NCBI GenBank assembly: GCA_026706075.1
Contig: JAPOZM010000103.1
Span: 1 to 64,000 of the forward strand
Direction of reading: 5' to 3'
Length of the DNA: 64,000 nt
Source: Gemmatimonadaceae bacterium
Lineage (GTDB): Bacteria; Latescibacterota; UBA2968; UBA8231
Under the pieces are notes generated by a model. It had not been told where the DNA came from, searched no databases, and saw nothing but the letters and a program-made list of their open reading frames with translations. Shown in pieces: positions 1-8,391 of the stretch. The translations under genes were made by a program, and so were the position numbers. The number at the start of each line of letters is the position of its first letter. The first letter of the stretch is position 1.

Positions 1-626
1 CCGTCGTCGTCGCGGCCCACCTCCCCGAGGACCTCCGCGGGGTTGCGCCAGATCCGGTCCCGCAGGTCGGGATGGCCGGCGTCGATGCCCGAGTCGACGA
101 CGGCGATCAGCACCCCCTCGGCCGAGCCCGGATCGCCGGCGCGCCAGCCGATCGCCTCCAACCCCCACTGCTCGTGGAGGAGGGGGTCGTCGGTGCCGAA
201 GTCGGCGGTCTTCCGCAGGTAGTTGGGCTGCGCCGCCTCGACGGTGGAGACCCGGCCGTAGCGCTCGGCGAGCTCGGCCGCGGACCGGCCCCCGTCGAAG
301 CGCAGCACCGACCAGCGGGCGAGGGCGGCCTCCGCCGGCGCCGGTGCGGCCCTGCGCCCCGCCGCGGGGGGCATGGGCAGGAGCGGCGTCTGCGAGCGCA
401 GGCCCAGGGCCTCGTGGAGGGAGTCGAGCTGCGACGCCGGCCCCGGTCCGAGAGGCCGCGCCGCGGCGGCGCGCCAGCGGACCAGCACCTCGCCGGGGGT
501 GAGTGGCGGCGCCGGCGCCGGAACGGCGCCCAGGAGCAGGGACAGGAAAGCGGCGGCCGCCGGGGCGGCGGGTCTGCATGGGAGGCCGCCGGCGGCAGGC
601 CGGCGCAGGCCGCGCGGCAACCCCAC
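1..626 (-). CDS. Subtilisin-like serine protease (S8), N-terminal part, cut by window edge
   Basis: Secreted endopeptidase, of which only the N-terminal 208 or so residues lie in the window. From the proposed GTG start (position 626) there is an Arg-containing N-terminus and an Ala/Leu-rich segment ending VPAPA, which looks like a Sec signal peptide. A propeptide-like stretch follows (AELAERYGRVSTVEAAQPNY), then the mature N-terminus (LHEQWGLEAIGW) and the catalytic-Asp motif VLIAVVDSGIDAGHPDLRD of the S8 family. The catalytic His and Ser lie beyond the left edge. The start is uncertain: TTG at 620 is an alternative. The gene begins 5 bp after the folE stop, so the two are probably co-transcribed. 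Confidence 0.88.
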   Translation of the reverse strand, partial: MGLPRGLRRPAAGGLPCRPAAPAAAAFLSLLLGAVPAPAPPLTPGEVLVRWRAAAARPLGPGPASQLDSLHEALGLRSQTPLLPMPPAAGRRAAPAPAEAALARWSVLRFDGGRSAAELAERYGRVSTVEAAQPNYLRKTADFGTDDPLLHEQWGLEAIGWRAGDPGSAEGVLIAVVDSGIDAGHPDLRDRIWRNPAEVLGEVGRDDD

Positions 627-631
627 GGCCC

Positions 632-1171
632 CTAGTCGATCAACCGGAGGAACTCCGCCCGGGTCTGGCTGTTGCCGCGGAAGGCGCCGAGCATGCAGGA
701 GGTCGTCATGCGCGAGTTCTGCTTCTCCACGCCGCGCATCATCATGCACAGGTGGCTGGCCTCGATGACGACGCCGGCTCCGCGGGGCTCGACGAGGTCC
801 ATGATCGACTCGGCGATCTGGGCCGTCAGGTTCTCCTGGATCTGCAGGCGGCGGGCGAAGAGGTCGACGAGGCGCGCCACCTTGGAGACGCCGACGATCC
901 TCCCCTTGGGCAGATACCCCACGTGGCAGCGGCCGAAGAAGGGCAGCAGGTGGTGCTCGCAAAGGGAGTAGACCTCGATGTCGCGGATGATGACCATGTC
1001 GTCCCGGGGGCTCGCGAAGACCGCCGAGCCGACGACTTCGGCCGGATTCCCTCCGTACCCACTGGTCAGGAACTCGAGGGCCCGGGCGGCCCTCCGGGGG
1101 GTGCCGGCGAGTCCCTGGCGGTCCGGATCCTCCCCCACCGCCTCGATCAACCGCCGGTAGTGTTCCTCCAT
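632..1171 (-). CDS. folE: GTP cyclohydrolase I
   Basis: Converts GTP to 7,8-dihydroneopterin triphosphate, the first step of folate and pterin synthesis and of the queuosine precursor route. The protein has 179 aa, normal for the short bacterial form. The zinc site is intact: Cys71 and His74 in [12 protein letters not shown], and Cys142 in [13 protein letters not shown]. The C-terminal [11 protein letters not shown] motif is also present. The ATG at 1171 follows GGGAGG closely and matches the usual FolE N-terminus; the open frame extends further upstream but without family similarity. It is divergent from phhB, another pterin gene, across 124 bp, and is followed by the subtilase. Confidence 0.97.
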   Translation of the reverse strand: MEEHYRRLIEAVGEDPDRQGLAGTPRRAARALEFLTSGYGGNPAEVVGSAVFASPRDDMVIIRDIEVYSLCEHHLLPFFGRCHVGYLPKGRIVGVSKVARLVDLFARRLQIQENLTAQIAESIMDLVEPRGAGVVIEASHLCMMMRGVEKQNSRMTTSCMLGAFRGNSQTRAEFLRLID

Positions 1172-1206
1172 CTTCCTCCCGCTCCCATGGCCGCCCCGGC
1201 GCCGCG

Positions 1207-1234
1207 TTGACCGGCCTGGCGTCGGCCGTATCTT
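1207..1234 (+). promoter_or_regulatory. Sigma-70-type promoter for phhB-queE
   Basis: The -35 box is TTGACC (1207-1212) and the -10 box TATCTT (1229-1234), with a 16-bp spacer. It lies 62 bp before the phhB start in the folE/phhB divergent gap. Read by eye; each box matches consensus at 4 or 5 of 6 positions. Confidence 0.5.
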
Positions 1235-1295
1235 CGCTGTTCGAGCGCGCCGGCGTACCCGGCGGCACCCGATGCACAGCACGCGGAGCCAGATC

Positions 1296-1628
1296 ATGAC
1301 AACATTCGACCTGACGGCCCGGACCTGCAAGCCCTGCGAGGGCGGGGTCCCGCCGATGACGGAGGCGGAGATCCAGGCCCTGCTTCCAAAGGTGGAGGGG
1401 TGGGCCGTGTCCGACGGATACCTGGAGCGCAGCTTCCGCTTCGGCAACTACTACAAGACGATCTCCTTCGTGAACGCCGTCGCCTGGGTGGCCAACCAGG
1501 AGAACCACCATCCGGTGATGGAGGTCGGGTTCCGGGAGTGCACGGTGAAGCTCTGGACCCACGCCATCGACGGGCTCTCCGAGAACGACTTCATCTGCGC
1601 CGCCAAGATCAGCCGGCTCACGGACTGA
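1296..1628 (+). CDS. phhB: Pterin-4a-carbinolamine dehydratase
   Basis: Dehydrates 4a-hydroxytetrahydropterin, recycling the pterin cofactor of aromatic amino-acid hydroxylases. The protein has 110 aa, normal for the PCD/DCoH family. The active-site signature [11 protein letters not shown], the downstream [13 protein letters not shown] motif and an N-terminal CKPCEGG typical of PhhB proteins are all visible. ATG 1296 is preferred over ATG 1272 because it follows a GGAG at suitable distance and matches the family N-terminus. No phenylalanine hydroxylase gene is in the window, so its partner is not shown here. queE follows after 22 bp on the same strand. Confidence 0.93.
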   Translation: MTTFDLTARTCKPCEGGVPPMTEAEIQALLPKVEGWAVSDGYLERSFRFGNYYKTISFVNAVAWVANQENHHPVMEVGFRECTVKLWTHAIDGLSENDFICAAKISRLTD

Positions 1629-1650
1629 GGGCGACGACCGCGCCGGCTTC

Positions 1651-2337
1651 TTGTTCCTCTCCGAGATCTTCACCAGCCTCCAGGGCGAGGGCCGCTACGC
1701 CGGCCATCCCAGCCTCTTCGTCCGCACCTCGGGCTGCAACCTTCGCTGCACCTGGTGCGACACCCCCCACACCTCCTGGCGCAGCGACGGCCGAGCCGTG
1801 GACGTGGAGAGCGTCCTCGCCGAGACCGAGGTCTGGCGCGACGTGGAGCACGCCGTCGTCACCGGGGGCGAGCCCATGCTGCATCCCGACCTGCCGCGTC
1901 TGGTGGACGGCCTGGCCGAGCGCGGCCACCTCGTCACCATCGAGACCGCGGCGACCCGCTTCATCGAGGGGCTGCGCCCCCACCTCTTCAGCCTCTCGCC
2001 GAAGCTGTCCAACAGCCGTCCCGGTCCGCAGCACCGCGCCGAGCAGCGGCTCCACGACGGCAACAACCGCCACGACCTCATCCCGCGGTTCCTCGACGCC
2101 GGGTGCCAGGTGCAGGTGAAGTACGTCGTCCAGGGGCCCGGGGATCTTCCCGAAATCCTCGAGCACGTGGGGCGCTGGCGGATCCCGCGCAACCTCGTCT
2201 ACCTCATGCCCGAGGGGGTGAGCCGCGAGGTCCTGATGGAGCGCAGCCGGGTGGTGGCCGGCATCTGCCGCGACGAGGGCTTCCGCTTCACCGGCCGCCT
2301 GCACATCGAGCTGTGGGGCAACACCCGGGGCACGTGA
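1651..2337 (+). CDS. queE: 7-carboxy-7-deazaguanine synthase (radical SAM)
   Basis: Radical-SAM enzyme that contracts 6-carboxytetrahydropterin to 7-carboxy-7-deazaguanine in the preQ0/queuosine pathway. The protein has 228 aa. It shows the N-terminal LQGEGRYAG motif, the cluster-binding CX3CX2C motif (CNLRCTWC), the SAM-binding VVTGGEPMLHPDL and the C-terminal LHIELWGNTRG typical of QueE. It starts with TTG at 1651; I see no ATG or GTG that fits the family N-terminus, and no clear Shine-Dalgarno. Its substrate derives from the FolE product, so placement next to folE and phhB makes sense. Confidence 0.95.
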   Translation: MFLSEIFTSLQGEGRYAGHPSLFVRTSGCNLRCTWCDTPHTSWRSDGRAVDVESVLAETEVWRDVEHAVVTGGEPMLHPDLPRLVDGLAERGHLVTIETAATRFIEGLRPHLFSLSPKLSNSRPGPQHRAEQRLHDGNNRHDLIPRFLDAGCQVQVKYVVQGPGDLPEILEHVGRWRIPRNLVYLMPEGVSREVLMERSRVVAGICRDEGFRFTGRLHIELWGNTRGT

Positions 2338-2407
2338 CCCGGGCGGGGATCGGGCCTCCGTGCGGCGGCGAGTCGCGCCTCCGTCGCCGGGCGCCTTTCT
2401 TTCGGGC

Positions 2408-3556
2408 ATGACCCGTCCCTACGGCGTTCTCCTCGTCAGCTTCAGCCGCCACAGCCACCAGAGCAGCTTCGTCCCCCTCTACCAGGCTCACCCCCGGACC
2501 CGGATCGTCGCCGTCGCCGACGAGGACGGCGAGATCGACGAGCCCCTGCGGCAGGTGAACCGCCGCTGGGCCCGGGACCTCGGCGTGCCCTACCTGCCCA
2601 CGGTCGAGGACGGCTTGCGGCGGGACGACGTCGACATCGTCAGCATCGCCCACGAGATCGAGCGCCGGGCCGGCCTCGCCGTGCGCGGCGCCGGCGCCGG
2701 CAAGCACCTCTGGATCGACAAGTTCATGGGCGCCACCGTCGACGAGTGCGACGCCGTGGTCCATGCCGTGGCCGCCGCCGGAGTGAGGGCCCTCGTGCCC
2801 AGCTTCCACTACGGCTCCCTCGTGAGCCACGCCCTCCAGGCCCTGCGGACCGATCCGGTGGGGGAGCTCCTCGGCGTCCACGTGGACGCCATGTTCTCCA
2901 AGGGGTGGCCTCGGCCGATCGCCGACGAGGACCGCCGGCCCTTCCGTCCCGCGGGGCGGTGGAAGTTCGACGAGGTCAAGCGCGAGCTGCTCACCGTAGG
3001 GTCCTACGCCGTCGGCCTCGTGCAGGCCTGCCTCGACCAGCCCGTGGCCCGGGTCGCCGGGCACGGCGGCGCCTTCTTCTTCCCCGAGCACGCCCGCACC
3101 GGCACCGAGGACTTCGGCACCCTCCTCATGAGCGACGCCGCCGGCCGCACGGCCACGATCTGCGGCGGCCGCATCGGCGTGGCCACCCATCCCGGCGGGG
3201 GGCCCTTGCGGGCCGTCCTCGTCGGCTCCCGGGGCACCCTCACCATCGACGCCAAGAGGCCCGCGGCCCAGGCCTTCCTGCGCCCGGACATCGTGGAGAC
3301 GCGCTACAAGCCCAACCCCGACGACTGGATGCAATGGGCCAGCGGCCCCCCCGTCCTGAACCCCTCCCTGTCGGGGGATTCGGCCGGACTCGCCGACGGC
3401 CTCGAGGAGCTGGTGAGCGCCCTCGACGAGGACCGGGAGCCGTCCTACCCCGTCGCCCGGGCCCGCGACAACATGGAGGTCCTGCTGGCCGGGTACCAGT
3501 CGATCTGCGAGGGCGGCGCCGTCGTCGACCTGCCCCTGCCGAGGGGAAGAGCCTGA
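2408..3556 (+). CDS. Gfo/Idh/MocA-family oxidoreductase
   Basis: Predicted NAD(P)-dependent sugar or polyol dehydrogenase of 382 aa. The N-terminal half has the Rossmann pattern of the family (beta strand YGVLLVSFS, then RIVAVADEDGE and VDIVSIAHEIERR). The catalytic-region motif, usually EKP, appears as DKFMGATVDEC, a deviation. The C-terminal half has the mixed beta domain (FDEVKRELLTVGSYAVGLVQ). Start ATG 2408; an in-frame ATG at 2360 adds a non-homologous Arg-rich extension. The stop overlaps the start of the next gene (TGATG), so the pair is translationally coupled. Substrate cannot be read from sequence. Confidence 0.82.
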   Translation: MTRPYGVLLVSFSRHSHQSSFVPLYQAHPRTRIVAVADEDGEIDEPLRQVNRRWARDLGVPYLPTVEDGLRRDDVDIVSIAHEIERRAGLAVRGAGAGKHLWIDKFMGATVDECDAVVHAVAAAGVRALVPSFHYGSLVSHALQALRTDPVGELLGVHVDAMFSKGWPRPIADEDRRPFRPAGRWKFDEVKRELLTVGSYAVGLVQACLDQPVARVAGHGGAFFFPEHARTGTEDFGTLLMSDAAGRTATICGGRIGVATHPGGGPLRAVLVGSRGTLTIDAKRPAAQAFLRPDIVETRYKPNPDDWMQWASGPPVLNPSLSGDSAGLADGLEELVSALDEDREPSYPVARARDNMEVLLAGYQSICEGGAVVDLPLPRGRA

Positions 3557-4395
3557 TGGCGGACGGACTGGTCGTCGTCTGCGGCCCCGACCGCGCGCCG
3601 GCGCTGGAGTCGATCGCCGCGAGCCACGGGCTGGCCGGATGGGTACGCGCAGGCCGCTCGGTGCGGACCTCCATCGAGGCGCCGCGGTTCGACTCTCTGG
3701 ACGAGGGGCTGGAGGCAGCCTCGGCCGTGGCCGTGCTGACCCCCTACCGCGGCCTGGCCGGCGACCTCGAGAGCTGCCGGCAGCGGGGGATCCCGGCCGT
3801 GGTGGCCGGACCGGCCGCCGCCCGCGCCGACGACCCCGAGTACGCCCCCGGACGCTGGCGGCACTCGCAGATCCACGCGAGCGTGGACGGCCTGAGGAAG
3901 CGGCCCTCCTTCGGCCGCCCCGTGTACCTCCGCCAGATCGTCGGCGGCGGCGCGGCGGGACTGCTCGGGGCCTGGTGGGGACTGCTGGAAGCCCTGGAGA
4001 GCGCCTTCGAGCTGCTGGACGGCCCTGTCACCCGGATGCGGGTCGGCGCCGTGGCCCGCAACGGACGCTGGCACGCCACGGCCACCCTCGTGGCCGAGGA
4101 CGGGGCCTCGGCCCAGCTCGTGGTCACGACGTCCCCCGACCCGGGAGAGGATCTCATGCTCCTGGGCCTCGGCGGCCTGATGCACGTGGACGGCACCAGC
4201 GTCGCCGCGGGAGTGCGCGACGACTCGGGCCAGCGCCGCCTGCCGATCCCGCCGGCCTGGCCCGACGCCGGGTGGATCGCCGCCTCTCTCGAGGGGCAGC
4301 GCCACCCGCCGATCGACCGCCGCATCCGGACGGCCCTGCACGGGGCCCTGCGCCGGGCCGCGCGCCTGGGCACTCTGGAACCGGTCAGGCTCTGA
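3556..4395 (+). CDS. Degenerate Gfo/Idh/MocA-like protein
   Basis: A 279-aa protein that looks like a reduced relative of its upstream neighbour. Residues 1-95 have a beta-alpha pattern (LVVVCGPDR, AVAVLTPYRG, IPAVVAGPAA) recalling the Gfo/Idh Rossmann domain, but neither the glycine-rich GXGXXG nor the EKP catalytic motif is present. Residues 130-230 resemble the C-terminal beta domain (YLRQIVGGGAAGLLGAWWG). It is coupled to the upstream gene by a 1-bp TGATG overlap, so it may act as a non-catalytic partner of that protein (inference). Its last 11 bp overlap tail-to-tail with the indolepyruvate oxidoreductase gene. Confidence 0.6.
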   Translation: MADGLVVVCGPDRAPALESIAASHGLAGWVRAGRSVRTSIEAPRFDSLDEGLEAASAVAVLTPYRGLAGDLESCRQRGIPAVVAGPAAARADDPEYAPGRWRHSQIHASVDGLRKRPSFGRPVYLRQIVGGGAAGLLGAWWGLLEALESAFELLDGPVTRMRVGAVARNGRWHATATLVAEDGASAQLVVTTSPDPGEDLMLLGLGGLMHVDGTSVAAGVRDDSGQRRLPIPPAWPDAGWIAASLEGQRHPPIDRRIRTALHGALRRAARLGTLEPVRL

Positions 4396-7300
4396 CCGTA
4401 CGGCGCAGCTCCTCGATCTCGACGCGCACCTGATCCCGCACCTGGCGCGCCGCCGCCTCCTTGACGTGCTCGAAGCCGCGGATGCGGTCCGGAGCCCCGG
4501 CGACGCCCAGGACCTTCTCCAGGGGCGCGCCTCTCCCCAGGGCGTCCAGCAATTCGTCCAGCACCCCCTCGTACCAGGGGATCAGCTCGCGCTCGAGGCG
4601 GCGGCAGGCCGTGTGCCGGAAGGGGTCGAGAGCCGTCCCCCGGAGCCCCCGGAACCGGTAGAGGACGCCCATGAGCGGCCGGATCCACGGGCCGAGGCGG
4701 ATCTTGCCGACGCCGAAGGGCCGAAGCGTCGGCGGGTGCAGGTGACGGGAGACGCGCACCGGGCCGTCGAAGAGGTCCTCGATGCGCCGTGAGCTCTCCC
4801 CCGCCGAGATCAGACGGGCGACCTCGTACTCGTCCTTGTAGGTCATGAGCCGGTGCAGGCTCCCGGCCGCCGCCAGGGTCAGCCGCTCCTCCGCTCCCGC
4901 CGTCTCGGAGGCTCTCTCGGCGTCGCGCACCCTTTCCAGAATCCCGACGTAGCGGCGGGCCCAGGCGCTGTCCTGCCAGTCGACGAGATGGGCGATCCGG
5001 TAGCTCACCGTCCGCTCCCCCTCGGCGGACAGCCCGAGGGACCGCAGGGCCCTGTCGTGCTCGGCCAGCCCCCCGGGATCGGCGCCCAGGCGCTCGCGGC
5101 TGCGGGCCACCACGGAGGCCGCGTCGGGGCGGGGGCTTCCCACCACCGCCTGCACGCGCTCCGGATCGGCTACGGCCAGCCGGCCCCAGCGGAAGGCCTG
5201 CAGGTTGTCCTCCACCGCCTTGCCGTTGAGGCCGATCACCGCCTCCAGCGACCGCGCCCGAAGGGGCAGCTGCCCCGACTGGTACGCGGCGCCGAGGAGG
5301 ATCACGTTGGCGAAGAGGATGTCGCCGAAGAGGCCCTCGGCGAGCCAGCAGGTGTCCAGGTAGACGTTGTCCGACCCACGGGTGCAGGCGTCGATCGTCT
5401 CCGCCAGGCCCTCGGGGTCGGGGAGGCGCCGCTCCGGGTTGCGGTTCAGCTCGGCCGTGGGCAGCCGCGTCGTGCTCACCACCGCCGTCGTGCGGCCGGG
5501 GTCGGCGTAGCGCAGGTTGGACGGCTCGGCGGCCCTGAGCAGGTCGAAGCCGATGTAGACGTCGGCGCTGCCCGGCAGCAGGCGGTGGAAGGCCGGCTGC
5601 CGGGAGCGGCCGAGCTGTATCGGCGCCTCCACGGGACCCCCTTTCTGGGCCAGGCCCGTGTTGTTGGACAGGTACACCCGCAGCCCGTCGAGCAGCGCCG
5701 CCCAGGCGATGAGATGGGAGACGGTGACCACCCCGGTGCCGCCGCGGCCGACGGTGTGGAGGGTGAGGATCTCCCCCTCCTCCAGCCGCCGGTGCTGCGG
5801 CTCGGGGATCTCGTCGAGGACCGGCGGACGGCGCCGCTCGAGGCGGGCATCCGCCTTCGCCTGCACCGTCAGGAAGGAGGGGCACTCGCCGTCGAGGCAG
5901 AGCTCGTCCTGCATGCAGCTGGCCTGCTGCACCTGCCTCTTGTCGCCGAGCTCGGTGTCGACGGTGTACAGAGCGGCGCAGCCCTCGGACTGGCGCAGGC
6001 AGTCGCCGCAGCCCTCGCAGATCTCCTCGTCGATGAAGACGTAGCGTTCCGGCGCCCCTCCCTGCCGGCGGCGGCGGCGCCCCTTCTCGGTGGCGCACTC
6101 CTTGTCGAGGATCATCACCGTCGTCCCCGGGGCCTCGCGGAAGTGGGCGATCGCCTCGGCCTGCCGGCGGAGGGGGAAGAGGCGCACCCGGGGGTTGCCG
6201 GCGACGTCCCCGTACCCGGCCGTCTGCTCGCCGACGATGCCGACCTCCCGCACCCCCAGGGCGAGGAGCTCCCCGGCGACCTCGGCCACGGAGCGGGCGC
6301 CGCCGGGCTGCTGGCCGCCGGTGAGGGCCACGACGCCGTTGAAGAGCAGCAGGAAGGTGATGTTCACGTCCCCCTGGACGCAGCTCTGCACGGCCCCCCG
6401 GCCGGAGTGGAAGTAGCTGCCGTCGCCGAGGTACTGGAAGATGTGGCGGTTGTCGTTGAAGACCGCCGTGCCGGAGTAGATCGAGCCGCCGGCGCCCATG
6501 GTCGGGATGTAGAGGACCCCCTCGTCGTAGGCCTCCATGGCGCGGATCGAGCTGCAGCCGATGGCGCCTCCCGGCTTCTCCCCTTCGAGGGCGCGGAAGC
6601 TGTTGTAGGGGCAGCCCCCGCAGGACATGGGAGCGACCTTCGGGACCTCCGGCATTCGGCGCTCCTCGATGGCCCGCACCCGGTCCAGGACGGGCGGCGG
6701 CGACGGCTGGCCGAGGAGGGGGGACAGGAGGCCGGCCAGGTGCTCCGGATCGACCTCTCCCCACGAGGGCACCAGGGGCCGACCCGACCCGTCGCGCTCG
6801 CCGAGGACCTCGCGCACCCCGGTCCCCCACAGGGCGGCCTTGACGCCCTCCTCGACGAAGGGGCCCGGCTCCTCCACCACCAGGACCCGCTCCACGCCGC
6901 TCTCGGCGGCGAAGCGGCGGACGGCCTCCCGATCGAGGGGCCAGATGACGGACAGCTGCAGGGTGGGGGCCCGGGCGCCGAGCAGATCGAGGGCCTGGGC
7001 CACGTCGACGAAGCTCTTCCCCGTGGCCACGATTCCCAGGGGCCCGCCGGCATCCGGCCAGTGGGTGCGGTTGAGCCCGTTGAGACGGACGTAGGCCTCG
7101 GCCAGGGGTGCCTTGCGCTCCACCAACTCCCGCTGCATGGGGAGGGCGCCCAGGGCCATGACGATGGGGTGGAAGCGCTTGACGTAACCGGGGTCGGGCA
7201 GACGCGCGTCGAAGCGGGCCGCGTCGCCGCGGACCGTGCTGGCGCCGTCGCAGACCGGCGTGACGAGTTTGAGGGCGGTGACCATGCCGAGCCAGCGGCT

Positions 7301-7846
7301 CAGGGCGATGGCGTGGGCCCCGAGGCGCAGGACGTCCTCCACGTCGGCGGGGTAGAAGGTGGGGACCCAGCTCGAGCGCAGGGCCCAGTCGCTCGCCCCG
7401 GGAGAGACCGAGCTCTTGGAGCGGTGGTCCTCGCCGCAGAGCAGGACCATGGAGCCGCGGCCCGAGGAACCGGTGAGGTTGGCGAGCCAGGTCTCGTCGG
7501 GGATCCACATGGTGCCGTGGGCCTTGCCGTACCAGAAGGCGTCGACATCGCCCGAGGGGGCGTACTGGCTGCCGAGCATGGCCGAGGCTGCCGTCTTCTC
7601 GTTGATGCCGAACTGGTGAACGGTGCGGCCCAGCTCGTTGAGCCGGTCGAGCTGCTCCACCACGGCCAGGTCGAGCCCGCCGAGGGGCGAGCCCTCGTAG
7701 CCGCTGACCCAGGTCTGGTTGACCGCGCTCCCCGAGTCGCGGTCGTGGCGCTGCTTGTCCAGGAGCAGCCGGACGATCGCCTCGACACCCGTGAGGAAGA
7801 GAGGGCCGTCCAGCTTCTCGAACTTGTCGGAGAGCTCCGGAGGCAC
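4385..7846 (-). CDS. iorAB: Indolepyruvate:ferredoxin oxidoreductase, fused alpha/beta
   Basis: Oxidatively decarboxylates aryl pyruvates or related 2-oxoacids to acyl-CoA with ferredoxin as acceptor. It is the long single-chain form, about 1153 aa. The order is an N-terminal pyrimidine domain (TWVSGYEGSPLGGLD), a TPP domain with SCGGCP and GDGSYFHSGRGAVQ, a 4Fe-4S region with CEGCGDC and further Cys residues (about 610-655), and a C-terminal gamma domain starting VGRGGTGVVTVSHLIAWA (about 699). GTG 7846 is chosen because it fits the family N-terminus; no ATG lies nearby except one at 7933 that would lie upstream of the predicted promoter. Its tail overlaps the gene at 3556-4395. Confidence 0.88.
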   Translation of the reverse strand: MPPELSDKFEKLDGPLFLTGVEAIVRLLLDKQRHDRDSGSAVNQTWVSGYEGSPLGGLDLAVVEQLDRLNELGRTVHQFGINEKTAASAMLGSQYAPSGDVDAFWYGKAHGTMWIPDETWLANLTGSSGRGSMVLLCGEDHRSKSSVSPGASDWALRSSWVPTFYPADVEDVLRLGAHAIALSRWLGMVTALKLVTPVCDGASTVRGDAARFDARLPDPGYVKRFHPIVMALGALPMQRELVERKAPLAEAYVRLNGLNRTHWPDAGGPLGIVATGKSFVDVAQALDLLGARAPTLQLSVIWPLDREAVRRFAAESGVERVLVVEEPGPFVEEGVKAALWGTGVREVLGERDGSGRPLVPSWGEVDPEHLAGLLSPLLGQPSPPPVLDRVRAIEERRMPEVPKVAPMSCGGCPYNSFRALEGEKPGGAIGCSSIRAMEAYDEGVLYIPTMGAGGSIYSGTAVFNDNRHIFQYLGDGSYFHSGRGAVQSCVQGDVNITFLLLFNGVVALTGGQQPGGARSVAEVAGELLALGVREVGIVGEQTAGYGDVAGNPRVRLFPLRRQAEAIAHFREAPGTTVMILDKECATEKGRRRRRQGGAPERYVFIDEEICEGCGDCLRQSEGCAALYTVDTELGDKRQVQQASCMQDELCLDGECPSFLTVQAKADARLERRRPPVLDEIPEPQHRRLEEGEILTLHTVGRGGTGVVTVSHLIAWAALLDGLRVYLSNNTGLAQKGGPVEAPIQLGRSRQPAFHRLLPGSADVYIGFDLLRAAEPSNLRYADPGRTTAVVSTTRLPTAELNRNPERRLPDPEGLAETIDACTRGSDNVYLDTCWLAEGLFGDILFANVILLGAAYQSGQLPLRARSLEAVIGLNGKAVEDNLQAFRWGRLAVADPERVQAVVGSPRPDAASVVARSRERLGADPGGLAEHDRALRSLGLSAEGERTVSYRIAHLVDWQDSAWARRYVGILERVRDAERASETAGAEERLTLAAAGSLHRLMTYKDEYEVARLISAGESSRRIEDLFDGPVRVSRHLHPPTLRPFGVGKIRLGPWIRPLMGVLYRFRGLRGTALDPFRHTACRRLERELIPWYEGVLDELLDALGRGAPLEKVLGVAGAPDRIRGFEHVKEAAARQVRDQVRVEIEELRRTVRA

Positions 7847-7873
7847 GGTCGAAGTCTGATCTATGTCGGGGTT

Positions 7874-7903
7874 TTTACAAGGGTTGAGGGAGGCGAGTAT
7901 ACA
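7874..7903 (+). promoter_or_regulatory. Rightward promoter before the 8095 gene, sharing its -10 with iorAB
   Basis: TTTACA (7874-7879) and TATACA (7898-7903) with an 18-bp spacer. The -10 hexamer overlaps the leftward -10 box (7896-7901) around the palindrome GTATAC, so both promoters could not be open at once. The transcript would have a leader of roughly 185 nt before the 8095 ATG. A 16-bp perfect palindrome (GGGCCGGCGCCGGCCC, 8022-8037) lies in that leader. Confidence 0.4.
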
Positions 7904-7925
7904 TCCGGCGGATCTCTCCCGGCAA
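7896..7925 (-). promoter_or_regulatory. Leftward promoter for iorAB
   Basis: Read on the minus strand: TTGCCG (7925-7920) and TATACT (7901-7896) with an 18-bp spacer. Transcription would begin about 40 nt before GTG 7846. The -10 is shared with the opposing rightward promoter. Confidence 0.42.
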
Positions 7926-8094
7926 GGAGCCACGGCACCCTGCCCGCCCCTGGCCGGCAGCCGCTCGACAGACCCGCGGGGACGCCGCCACCGGGTGCTG
8001 ATGCGGCCGCTCCGGGTTGCCGGGCCGGCGCCGGCCCCCGTACATTGCCCGCTTCCGTACCCCCAGCCCTCCCCTGCCCCGCCAGGAAGCCCCC

Positions 8095-8391
8095 ATGGCC
8101 GAGACCATCGACGAGTTGACCATCCACTACGAAGAAGACGGCAAGGTCCTGCGCAAGCAGGTCGACAAGGAGGTCCTGAGCAAGGGCTCCTGGACGACGA
8201 TCATGTTCCTCTACCAGGACCTGGACCGCAGGACCGGCGAGTACGGCCAGCAGAAGGTATCGATCCGGCGCTACCAGAAGCGCGAGGGGACCTACCAGCA
8301 GCGCAGCAAGTTCGAGATCTCGAGCCCCGCCCAGGCCCGCGCCGTGCGCGACCGCATCGAGGGCTGGTTCGGCGACGGGAACCCCGCTTGA
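8095..8391 (+). CDS. Small conserved-looking hypothetical protein (98 aa)
   Basis: I do not recognise the family. The protein is 98 aa, charged and soluble with no signal peptide or membrane segment. The mix of beta-type stretches (LTIHYEEDGKVLRKQV, WTTIMFLYQDLD, KVSIRRYQKREG) and a C-terminal helix (PAQARAVRDRIEGWF) suggests a small alpha/beta fold. ATG 8095 is chosen; in-frame upstream sequence is Pro/Arg-rich leader. The stop overlaps the TTG start of the next gene (TTGA), so it is probably co-translated with a Gfo/Idh oxidoreductase. Function unknown. Confidence 0.72.
   Translation: MAETIDELTIHYEEDGKVLRKQVDKEVLSKGSWTTIMFLYQDLDRRTGEYGQQKVSIRRYQKREGTYQQRSKFEISSPAQARAVRDRIEGWFGDGNPA

Noticed and set aside
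3744..7508. Leftward 1254-codon frame overlapping iorAB out of frame
   Set aside because: Arg/Pro/Gly-rich translation caused by G/C at codon positions; no family features, and it crosses two real genes.
8022..8037. GGCGCC-type palindromes as a shared regulatory motif (also 24879-24898)
   Set aside because: Similar strings occur inside coding regions of this G+C-rich DNA, so the recurrence is not strong evidence of a regulon.
4853..8119. Rightward open frame of 1088 codons opposite iorAB
   Set aside because: Antisense shadow. The iorAB protein has clear TPP and cluster motifs, while this product is low-complexity with no recognisable motif, as expected in G+C-rich DNA.
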